A stretch of DNA of 17,796 nucleotides from Hydrogenothermaceae bacterium (GTDB lineage Bacteria > Aquificota > Aquificia > Aquificales > Hydrogenothermaceae): positions 1 to 17,796 of the forward strand of contig WFXI01000046.1 of the NCBI GenBank assembly GCA_015490675.1, written 5' to 3'. Every line of letters begins with the position of its first letter. Position 1 is the stretch's first letter. A model generated the notes under the pieces. The model saw nothing but the letters and a program-made list of their open reading frames with translations, searched no databases and was not told where the DNA came from. Positions 8,158-14,826 of the stretch are shown here, piece after piece. Both the position numbers and the translations under genes were made by a program.

Positions 8158-9000
8158 ATGCCTAAAGTGGGAATCGTTGGAACCGGTAGAATGGGTTCTA
8201 AATATATAAATAAGTTTGATATCTTAGGTTATGATGCCTTTCTTATAGACAAAGAAGAATCACAGCTTGAAAAATTTCCTGATAAATTTAGAAAATACAC
8301 AGATATTGATGAAGCTCTGGAAAGTGAAAAAAGTGCAGATGCTATTTTTGTTGCTACTTCTCCTACGTCCCATATTCCAATAGCTGAAAAGGTTATTTAT
8401 CATGGAATAAACGTTATGGTAGAAAAACCACCAGCTTTAGACGTGTACGATTTAGAAGAGGCTATTAAACTTGCTGAGAAAAACGATGTAGTTTTCGGTG
8501 TTTCTGAAATAGAGCTTCGTTCAAGTGCTATTAGGAACTTGAATCTACAGAACTACAGAGTAAAAGGAGTAAGGGCTTTTAGATTGAACTTAGGCAGTGG
8601 CTATATAAACCCTTTCTTAGACCTTGCCTGGCATGACCTTTATATATTCTACTACCTCTTTGGGCATTTCAGAATTGAAAAAGTAGAGGACAGTAGAGAA
8701 GGAGATACTCACTTCGTTACTGTAAAAGCGCACTCAGAAAAAGAAGATATTCCTATTGATTTAAAAGTGGCATGGAACAACCCTACTCTAAAAAGGGAAT
8801 GGATTTTAGAAACAGATAGAGGAGATATTGTTTTGAACTTTGTTGAGGATAAGATTTTCTATCCGGACGGGAGTTTTGTTGATAGGGACGGTATCGATAA
8901 GTTGGAACTGATGATTAAACAGTTTGTAGAAGAACCGTCTTACAGGAGTGCTTACAGAGCACTTAATATCCTTGAAGAATTTATAAAATTCTATAGATAA
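8158..9000 (+). CDS. Gfo/Idh/MocA family NAD(P)-dependent oxidoreductase
   Basis: A 280-residue protein with an N-terminal Rossmann fold, VGIVGTGRMGS (4-14), matching GxGxxG. ATSPTSHIPIAEK (66-78) and the family hallmark VEKPPALDVYDL (88-99) follow, then a C-terminal alpha/beta domain. DLAWHDLYIF (155-164) holds the conserved His of the family's active-site region. Members oxidise or reduce sugar-nucleotide and sugar substrates at a ring carbon. The next gene is a DegT-family aminotransferase, a pairing typical of UDP-aminosugar synthesis (oxidise, then aminate). The protein is short compared with the usual 320-350 residues. It should not be mistaken for DapB despite following dapA, since it lacks the DapB motif E(L/A)HHxxKxDAPSGTA. 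The substrate is unknown. AGAGG precedes the ATG. Confidence 0.85.
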   Translation: MPKVGIVGTGRMGSKYINKFDILGYDAFLIDKEESQLEKFPDKFRKYTDIDEALESEKSADAIFVATSPTSHIPIAEKVIYHGINVMVEKPPALDVYDLEEAIKLAEKNDVVFGVSEIELRSSAIRNLNLQNYRVKGVRAFRLNLGSGYINPFLDLAWHDLYIFYYLFGHFRIEKVEDSREGDTHFVTVKAHSEKEDIPIDLKVAWNNPTLKREWILETDRGDIVLNFVEDKIFYPDGSFVDRDGIDKLELMIKQFVEEPSYRSAYRALNILEEFIKFYR

Positions 9001-9010
9001 GGAGAAAAAA

Positions 9011-10069
9011 ATGGCAATACCTATTATAAAGCCTGTTTTCGGAAAGGAAGAGGAAGAAACAGTTTTAGAAATAATAAAAAGTGGACAGATAACAAGGGGA
9101 AAATGGACTATAAAGTTCAGGGAAGCTTTCAGGGAGTATGTGGGTGCAGGTTATTGTCATACGGTATGTAGTGGAACTACGGCACTTTACATAGGGTTAA
9201 AGGCACTTGGAATAAACTCAAAAGAAGATGTAGTTGTAGTTCCTGCTATGAGTTTTATGGCTACAATAGATGCAGTCCTTCTTGCAGGAGGAACACCTGT
9301 AGTTATTGATATAGATGAGAGTTATACAATGGATGTCAATTTTTTAGAGGAAGCTATACAAAAATACAAACCTAAGGTTGTTATACCTGTTCATTTGTAC
9401 GGACAGACGGCAGATATGGACAGAATAAATGAGATATGTAAAAAGTACGGAGTTACCGTTTTTGAAGATTCTGCACAGGCACATGGGGCAAAGTACAAAG
9501 GGAAAAGAGCCGGAAGTTTAGGAGACCTTGCAGCTTTTAGTTTTTATGCCTCTAAAAATGTTGCAATGGGTGAAGGTGGTGCTTTAACAACGTCCAATCC
9601 AGAAATTGATAAGAAGATTGAAAACTGGGTTGAATTTGGAAACCATCCCGCTTTAAATGTTAGAATTACAGAGTTTCAGGCAGGAATAGGTTACTGGCAG
9701 CTGCAGAAACTTGAAGAGACAAACAAAATAAGAAGAAAGTATGCCTATCTTTACAATGAGGCGTTCAAAGATCTGCCAGGACTTATATTACCTAAAGAGT
9801 TTTCTGATAGAGAACATGTGTGGCACATATATACACTAAGACACCCAAGAAGAGATAAAATTGTTGAAAAGCTTGTAGAAAACGGCATAGGAGCAAGGAT
9901 TTATTATGAGTATACGTTACACGAGCTGAGAAATGCAGAACATCTCCCCTGTGAGTTCGCCGAAGCAGTAAAAAACGAGATTTTTGCAATTCCTGTCCAT
10001 GCAGCTTTAAAAGAAGAGGAAGTTGAATATATTATAGATACTGTTAGAAAAATCGTAAAATCTATTTGA
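9011..10069 (+). CDS. DegT/DnrJ/EryC1 family PLP-dependent sugar aminotransferase
   Basis: A 352-residue fold-type I aminotransferase of the nucleotide-sugar class. CSGTTALYIGLKALG (53-67) forms the phosphate-binding turn. FEDSAQAHGAKYKGKRAGSLGD (151-172) contains the cofactor Asp153 and Gln156, and FSFYASKNVAMGEGGA (176-191) contains the PLP-bound Lys182. VHLYGQTADM (127-136) is also typical. Relatives transfer an amino group from glutamate to a keto sugar nucleotide for LPS, glycan or capsule synthesis. Beside a Gfo/Idh/MocA dehydrogenase it probably completes a two-step route to an amino sugar. The start has a strong AAGGAG site directly after the previous stop. The exact sugar cannot be read from the sequence. 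Confidence 0.9.
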   Translation: MAIPIIKPVFGKEEEETVLEIIKSGQITRGKWTIKFREAFREYVGAGYCHTVCSGTTALYIGLKALGINSKEDVVVVPAMSFMATIDAVLLAGGTPVVIDIDESYTMDVNFLEEAIQKYKPKVVIPVHLYGQTADMDRINEICKKYGVTVFEDSAQAHGAKYKGKRAGSLGDLAAFSFYASKNVAMGEGGALTTSNPEIDKKIENWVEFGNHPALNVRITEFQAGIGYWQLQKLEETNKIRRKYAYLYNEAFKDLPGLILPKEFSDREHVWHIYTLRHPRRDKIVEKLVENGIGARIYYEYTLHELRNAEHLPCEFAEAVKNEIFAIPVHAALKEEEVEYIIDTVRKIVKSI

Positions 10070-10076
10070 GGTTAAC

Positions 10077-10259
10077 TTGCTTAAAATTCTTAATCTTTTT
10101 TTACTTTTCACATTTCTGATAGGATGTAGTGAAAAAGTTTATGTATCTGAGGAAAATTTACACAAAACAGAAGTGAAAAAAGAAGAAAAAAAGCCTATAA
10201 TAAAGTTTTCAAATCCGTTTACTGATGATGTTGATATAGAAGATATATTAGGAAGGTGA
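10077..10259 (+). CDS. Small putative lipoprotein with a TTG start
   Basis: A 60-residue protein. Residues 1-16 form a compact lipoprotein signal (a lysine, then a Leu/Phe-rich core) ending in the lipobox LIGC, with the lipidated cysteine at 17. Ser at +2 would normally allow transport to the outer membrane. The remaining 43 residues are charged and Lys/Glu-rich (VKKEEKKPIIKF), then acidic (DDVDIEDILGR), with no recognisable domain. The start is TTG at 10077, supported by GAGG five bases upstream and by the lipobox spacing. It lies 7 bp after the aminotransferase stop and 3 bp before ribH. The tight packing and intact signal argue that it is a real gene. Function is unknown; similar small lipoproteins are often missed in annotation. 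Confidence 0.7.
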   Translation: MLKILNLFLLFTFLIGCSEKVYVSEENLHKTEVKKEEKKPIIKFSNPFTDDVDIEDILGR

Positions 10260-10262
10260 GTT

Positions 10263-10727
10263 ATGGTAGAGATTAACGGGAAACTGGATGCAAAGGGTAT
10301 TAATTTTGCAATTGTTGTTGGAAGATTCAACAGTTTAATAACTGAAAAACTTCTTGAAGGGGCGGTTGATTGTATAGTTAGGAATGGAGGTTCAAAGGAG
10401 AACATAACAGTTGTAAGGGTTCCCGGGTCATTTGAAATTCCTTTAACAGCAAAAAAGCTTGCAAAAACAGGAAAGTTTGATGCAATTATATGCCTTGGAG
10501 CTGTGATAAGGGGTGCAACGCCTCACTTTGAGTATGTAGCATCAGAGGTTACAAAGGGAATAGCACAGGTGAGTTTAGAGATGGAAATACCTGTTTCTTA
10601 CGGAATACTTACAACAGATACAATTGAACAGGCTATAGAAAGGGCTGGTACAAAGATGGGAAATAAAGGATTCGATGCTGCACTAACAGCTATAGAAATG
10701 GTAAATGTTCTCAAAGAGATGATATGA
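10263..10727 (+). CDS. ribH: 6,7-Dimethyl-8-ribityllumazine synthase
   Basis: A 154-residue lumazine synthase of standard length. Conserved blocks are VVGRFNSLITEKLLEGA (18-34) with the ring-stacking Phe22, VPGSFEIP (53-60), GAVIRGATPHFEYVA (79-93) with the general base His88, and TDTIEQAIERAG (118-129) with the phosphate-binding Arg127. It condenses 5-amino-6-ribitylaminouracil with dihydroxybutanone phosphate, the penultimate step of riboflavin synthesis, in icosahedral or pentameric assemblies. AGGTGA precedes the ATG. Its stop overlaps the nusB start as ATGA; ribH-nusB is a widely conserved pair. No FMN riboswitch is visible before it, and it sits inside a larger operon. Confidence 0.97.
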   Translation: MVEINGKLDAKGINFAIVVGRFNSLITEKLLEGAVDCIVRNGGSKENITVVRVPGSFEIPLTAKKLAKTGKFDAIICLGAVIRGATPHFEYVASEVTKGIAQVSLEMEIPVSYGILTTDTIEQAIERAGTKMGNKGFDAALTAIEMVNVLKEMI

Positions 10728-11176
10728 AGAACAGGAAGTACAGGAAAAAAGCCCGTGAAATTCTCTTTAGGGCTTTATACTCTTATGATATTAGAGGTGG
10801 AGACCTTTTAGACATTTTGGAGGAACATATAGAGGATTTTAAGAAAAACAGGGGAAAGTTATCTAAAAGAACGGTAGAGTACGCCTATTCAATTGCAAAA
10901 GGGATACAAAAACACTTAAACGAGATAGATAAGATAATAAACGAACATCTAAAAGGTTGGAGAATAGAAAGACTTGGATTTCCAGAAAGAGCACTTTTGA
11001 GGCTTGGAACGTATGAACTTGTTTTCTCCGATATTCCTGATAAAGGTAGAGTCTTTATAGATATACTTGACCTTGTGAAGTGTTATCTCACAGATGAAGA
11101 CTCTTTAAAATTTATAAATGGTGTTTTAAGTGGAATTTATAAAGACATTTTAGCAATAAAAGAGGAAACAGATTAG
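10724..11176 (+). CDS. nusB: Transcription antitermination factor NusB
   Basis: A 150-residue all-helical protein with the NusB layout: KKAREILFRALYSYDI (8-23) with its N-terminal RNA-binding arginines, a basic middle, GFPERALLRLGTYELVF (85-101), and FINGVLSGIY (130-139), corresponding to the family's FVNGVL block. NusB with NusE (ribosomal protein S10) binds boxA RNA and promotes antitermination of rRNA operons. The usual VINEAVELAK block reads VFIDILDLVKCY here, so it is somewhat diverged. Start and stop overlap with ribH predict coupled translation. It is the last gene of the dapA operon, and small hairpins follow. Confidence 0.93.
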   Translation: MKNRKYRKKAREILFRALYSYDIRGGDLLDILEEHIEDFKKNRGKLSKRTVEYAYSIAKGIQKHLNEIDKIINEHLKGWRIERLGFPERALLRLGTYELVFSDIPDKGRVFIDILDLVKCYLTDEDSLKFINGVLSGIYKDILAIKEETD

Positions 11177-11194
11177 ACCCTTCCTTAAGTGATA

Positions 11195-11219
11195 TTCTAT
11201 AAATATGATAATTATAGAA
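11195..11219 (+). terminator. AT-rich hairpin just downstream of nusB
   Basis: TTCTATAA (11195-11202) and TTATAGAA (11212-11219) are perfect 8-bp inverted repeats around a 9-base loop, starting 19 bp after the nusB stop. The stem has only one G-C pair and no T-run follows. It is therefore a weak terminator candidate on its own and may instead protect mRNA ends or be chance. Confidence 0.3.
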
Positions 11220-11233
11220 GATTAACGATTACG

Positions 11234-11266
11234 GAGTTTTGAGGTTTTCTAACAAAACTCTTTGTC
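11234..11266 (+). terminator. Candidate intrinsic terminator of the dapA-nusB operon
   Basis: GAGTTTTG (11234-11241) pairs perfectly with CAAAACTC (11253-11260) around an 11-base loop. A G-U pair can extend the stem by one. TTTGTCT follows on the plus strand, a short, imperfect U-rich tail. The stem holds three G-C pairs, so it is modest. Position about 60 bp after nusB and before an independent operon supports the call. Confidence 0.42.
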
Positions 11267-11449
11267 TCTCATCTCATTTAAATTATACGAGCCAAAGGTG
11301 AACAAAACAGGACTTTCTATAACTTTTTTAAATATCTTTTAGCTATCTTTACTCCTTAGATGAATACCGTAATGATTTAAATTTCCATTTACGAAAAGTT
11401 TATAAATACATCTGATACAGCAGGTATAGTTTTTCAGGAAAGTTTAAAT

Positions 11450-13657
11450 ATGATATTCAATGCAAAAACTATTATTTTTTGGGTGTTTAGTTTAATTTTC
11501 TTATCTTCTAATAGTGGTATTGCTGGTTTTGAAAGTTTTGATGAAACTCTAACCGAAAACTTATATGAAGAGGACTACCTATGTTCTAAGCTTAAACAAA
11601 TTGATAGAACTTTTACATGTGCTTCAGAGGTAAGAAGTAAAAGTAAAATTGATATATTTCCCTTTGAAGAAGATATACAGCAAATTTTAGCTCAAATTGA
11701 AGATTTATTATATTCATATCCGGAGTATAACTTTGATATCAATACAGACTTTGTAGAACAATTAACATCACTAAAATGTACGGTCTCTAATGAATATGAA
11801 CTAACGGAAAAGTTTTACGAGCTCAACTCAATAAAGTTTTCTAAGGATTATGGATTTAGATTTAATATGGGAGTTCGAACCTCTACAGGTGATATTAATC
11901 TTTATAATAATTCAACCTATATAGGAATATCATGGGATGTCCTAAACGGCGGCTTATTTGACAATAAGCTGAAAGAAAAAGAAGCATTTTTCAAACGAAA
12001 GTTATTCTTACTTGAATCCAGAAAGAACAAGCGAGAAATTTTCTCTACATGTAGAAAAAACTTTATTGTTTTTTATTTTTATACTTTAAAAGTTCAAATC
12101 TTACAGAAAAAATTACATTTTCTTTACGCTCTTTATGAGATTTTAAGAAAAGCTTATTTTTCTAAAAAAATCCTTATAGACGAAGGTCTTCGTATAGAAA
12201 GGGAAATATATGAAACAGAAAACAAAATAAAATTTTATGAAGATTTTATTTCTCCGTTTTGCAAACAAAACTCTTCCCTTTGTAGAAATTTCCTTTTTAA
12301 GAAACTCCAATACCCTCCTGTATTAAAGCCAAAATTAATCACTTTTATAGAAAAAATACAGAGAAATAATGAAAGTGAAGAAAAAGAAAATCTGTTAAAA
12401 AATATAGAAAAGCTAAAGAACAATGATTTACGTAATACAAGATTAAGATTCTATTTCAATTTTTCAACAAGGGGAGAAAGCGATTTTCTCTCAAAAAAAG
12501 GGATTGTTGCAGGATTTTCTTTATCTATTCCATTAAGGGAAACCAATGAGGAAACAACAAATATAAGCTTAAAAATAATAGAAGAAAAGATGAAAAGAGA
12601 GAAAGAATTAACGTTAAATAAATTATTTCAATCATATAGCTCCTACGAATTAAAGATTAGTAACGCTATAGAAAAATGGTATCAAATAATGATTTATAAA
12701 GAAAAGCTGAGACGATTTATATTACTCGTTAATAGCCAGAGAAAAGAAGACAAAATAAAACTTTATAATTATATAGACTTACTTAAAACGGTAAATGCAC
12801 TTTTAAAAGCTCAATATGATTTTATTGATCTGGAAGAAAGACTTTATAAAAAGCTTTTAGATTTGTTTGCAAGCACAAATGTGGATTTTAATACTGAATT
12901 TCTTCAACCTGTAATTCTATATTCGAAATGGTACAGAATGAGAAAAGGCGAAAGAAGTGTATACATATGGTCAAAAGATTTAGAACTTTACCCCTTTGAC
13001 TTTATAAAAAACTTCCTTATCGCTAAAGGTATAAATAAAGTGAGAATATCCTTTTCTCCTATTGAGAAAGATAGAAAACTTATGGACTTATTAAATAATT
13101 TAAAAAAATACAATATATATGTCGAATTAACTCTTAGTGAACCTAATTTTATATTTCCTGAAAAGTGGGATAAGGTGAGAAACCAAGTAGAATCTATAGT
13201 TTCAATGGGATATAATGTACACCTTGATATAGAGCCACATATATTATTAGATTTTAAAGACAATAAAGAAAAATATTTAAATCTGTTTGTAAACTTGTTA
13301 AAGAAAATATATTTTATAACCAAATCCTACGGTCATAAGCTAACAGTTGCTATAACACCAAAACACTATACAGATTTCCTGTCTGAAATTATATCTAACT
13401 GCGATGAAGTTGTTGTTATGGATTATGGAAAAAAAAGTATAAATAAACTTTCTGTTCATTTAAATCCAATCATTTCTCTAACTTCAAAGGAGAAAGTCAC
13501 TTTAGCTATCAGAGCCAAAGATTTTAAGAACGAATTAGAAATGGAAGAATTTATCGACGAAGTTTTCTATAAAATCGGCATACATTCTTTTACTATTCAA
13601 AATTTAAGGCAGTTTGTAGAAATTTCTTCTTTTAACAACTTTACTACGGAGAAATAA
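11450..13657 (+). CDS. TolC-like outer-membrane factor fused to a C-terminal TIM-barrel glycoside hydrolase-like domain
   Basis: A 735-residue exported protein. Residues 1-25 are a signal peptide (hydrophobic core FWVFSLIFLSS, cleavage near SGIAG). About 115-475 looks like the two-fold repeat of outer-membrane efflux proteins: each half has a beta-hairpin-like stretch (135-165 and 331-361, alternating polar and hydrophobic, each with a Ser/Thr/Gly-rich turn) followed by long charged helices. About 500-725 has alternating beta-alpha units with VRISFSP, YVELTLSEP, YNVHLDIEPH (588-597), LTVAITPKHY and EVVVMDYG (653-660). LDIEP and MDY resemble the strand-4 catalytic and later-strand motifs of GH18-like barrels, with Glu595 as candidate acid. 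It heads a four-gene operon, and its TAA overlaps the next ATG (TAATG). I infer an exit duct plus a polymer-trimming domain. The TolC similarity is structural pattern, not a clear signature. Confidence 0.6.
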   Translation: MIFNAKTIIFWVFSLIFLSSNSGIAGFESFDETLTENLYEEDYLCSKLKQIDRTFTCASEVRSKSKIDIFPFEEDIQQILAQIEDLLYSYPEYNFDINTDFVEQLTSLKCTVSNEYELTEKFYELNSIKFSKDYGFRFNMGVRTSTGDINLYNNSTYIGISWDVLNGGLFDNKLKEKEAFFKRKLFLLESRKNKREIFSTCRKNFIVFYFYTLKVQILQKKLHFLYALYEILRKAYFSKKILIDEGLRIEREIYETENKIKFYEDFISPFCKQNSSLCRNFLFKKLQYPPVLKPKLITFIEKIQRNNESEEKENLLKNIEKLKNNDLRNTRLRFYFNFSTRGESDFLSKKGIVAGFSLSIPLRETNEETTNISLKIIEEKMKREKELTLNKLFQSYSSYELKISNAIEKWYQIMIYKEKLRRFILLVNSQRKEDKIKLYNYIDLLKTVNALLKAQYDFIDLEERLYKKLLDLFASTNVDFNTEFLQPVILYSKWYRMRKGERSVYIWSKDLELYPFDFIKNFLIAKGINKVRISFSPIEKDRKLMDLLNNLKKYNIYVELTLSEPNFIFPEKWDKVRNQVESIVSMGYNVHLDIEPHILLDFKDNKEKYLNLFVNLLKKIYFITKSYGHKLTVAITPKHYTDFLSEIISNCDEVVVMDYGKKSINKLSVHLNPIISLTSKEKVTLAIRAKDFKNELEMEEFIDEVFYKIGIHSFTIQNLRQFVEISSFNNFTTEK

Positions 13658-14826
13658 TGAAACTCAGAAATAGAAAGACTTACATAAATTATGTTCCGGA
13701 AGGCGAACCACCAATATCTAGAAAAAGAAAATTAGTAAAGTATTTATACTTTTTTCTATTAGGGTTTATATTATTTCAAATATTATTCTATTTTTATTTA
13801 AAAATTAGATATTTAGAAGTTGCAGGATACATAGAAGTACCTAAATTTGTGATTCACTCGTACAGTGAAGGAGAAATCAGGAAACTTTTTGTCAGAGAAG
13901 GAGGTTTTATAAATAGAGGACAGCCTGTTGTTGAAATATCAACTGTACAGAGGATATCTGTATCGCCTGAGAAAACTATAAGTATAGATATAAAAACAAG
14001 CTCAAAAGAGCTAGAAATAAAAAGATTAAGATGGGAGCTAAGTCTTCTTAACTCAGGCTATATATACATGGTTATGCCTGAAATATTGGATATAGACAAA
14101 GATATAAAGGAAATTATGATTTCTTTAAAAGAAAAAAAGAATGAACTGGAACGCCTAAAATGCTATATAAGCAAAGAATACGAGAAACACAAAAAGAATG
14201 TTCTATTGGAGATATCAACCGTAGATGAGGAAAAATCTTTCAAATATTTAAATTTATTAAACAAGCTAAAGTATGAGATAGAGTTATTAGAAGAAAAGAA
14301 AAGGAACTTAGAAAAGAAAAGAGAAAAATTAATTGCTTCAAAAAAAAGAGAACTTCTCTTTAAGTTGGAAGTTACAAGTGAGGAAATCAGAAGATTAAAA
14401 TCAGTAAAAACAAAATTTAAAAAACCTGTTGGTGAATTTGTTTTTCCTCTCTTACAAAAATCACCCGTTAGTGGAAAAGTTCTTAAAGTCTTTAAAAAAG
14501 AAGGAGATTTTGTTTTAAAAAATGATTCAATAATGACTATTATTTCTGAAGAAAGAGAAGTATTTGTTTTTCTATACTGTAGCTCTAAAGATTTACCTTA
14601 TATAAAAAAAGATATAACAATAGACCTACTGCTCCCCGAAGATATATCTATAGAGGGCAGAATTGTGGAGGTTTACTCTACAGCTCTGCCCATATCTAAT
14701 GAGTTAACAGAGAACTACATTCCTATAGGAGCTCCTATAAAAGTGAAGGTTTTACTTACAAAAGATTTTCCAAATTTAGAAATGTTTGATGGAATGAAAA
14801 TAAAAGTCAGGATAAAAAAGTTATGA
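13657..14826 (+). CDS. HlyD-family periplasmic adaptor (membrane fusion) protein
   Basis: A 389-residue protein with HlyD/EmrA topology. It has a basic cytoplasmic tail (1-28), one membrane helix (29-48), and a first half lipoyl-like motif YSEGEIRKLFVREGGFINRG (69-88). A long charged coiled-coil hairpin (about 115-250) follows, then a second half lipoyl motif SPVSGKVLKVFKKEGDFVLK (269-288) and a C-terminal beta-barrel ending GMKIKVRI. Such adaptors bridge an inner-membrane transporter or synthase to a TolC-like outer-membrane protein. The partner here should be the upstream TolC-like protein, with the downstream GT2 at the inner membrane. No ABC or MFS pump is encoded beside it, which favours synthase-linked export, as with the HlyD-like domain of Alg44. 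Start overlaps the previous stop by 1 base, and the stop overlaps the next start by 4. Confidence 0.88.
   Translation: MKLRNRKTYINYVPEGEPPISRKRKLVKYLYFFLLGFILFQILFYFYLKIRYLEVAGYIEVPKFVIHSYSEGEIRKLFVREGGFINRGQPVVEISTVQRISVSPEKTISIDIKTSSKELEIKRLRWELSLLNSGYIYMVMPEILDIDKDIKEIMISLKEKKNELERLKCYISKEYEKHKKNVLLEISTVDEEKSFKYLNLLNKLKYEIELLEEKKRNLEKKREKLIASKKRELLFKLEVTSEEIRRLKSVKTKFKKPVGEFVFPLLQKSPVSGKVLKVFKKEGDFVLKNDSIMTIISEEREVFVFLYCSSKDLPYIKKDITIDLLLPEDISIEGRIVEVYSTALPISNELTENYIPIGAPIKVKVLLTKDFPNLEMFDGMKIKVRIKKL

Larger units (their letters stand above)
11177..11449. other. 273-bp intergenic region between nusB and the exopolysaccharide operon
   Basis: No open frame longer than about 15 codons with a credible ribosome site is seen here. 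The first 90 bases hold two small hairpins (listed separately) that could end the dapA operon. The last part must contain the promoter of the following operon. TATAGT at 11426-11431, about 20 bp before the ATG, is the nearest -10-like sequence, without a good -35. AGGAAA ten bases before the ATG at 11450 is the likely ribosome site. I looked for a c-di-GMP riboswitch (GEMM) core, as expected for an exopolysaccharide operon, and did not recognise one. Confidence 0.5.

Noticed and set aside
8158..9000. dapB, expected after dapA
   Set aside because: The glycine loop is GTGRMG, but EKPP and WHD motifs identify Gfo/Idh/MocA, and the DapB catalytic motif is missing.
11177..11449. c-di-GMP riboswitch or CRISPR array in the gap before the exopolysaccharide operon
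   Set aside because: No GEMM core and no regularly spaced direct repeats were found by eye; only short inverted repeats are present.
12988..13323. Minus-strand open frame of 111 codons
   Set aside because: It is antisense to the barrel domain of the TolC-like fusion and has no recognisable features or ribosome site.
13657..14826. Adaptor of a drug-efflux or type I secretion pump
   Set aside because: No ABC, RND or MFS transporter is encoded nearby, and the gene is embedded between a TolC-like protein and a polysaccharide synthase.
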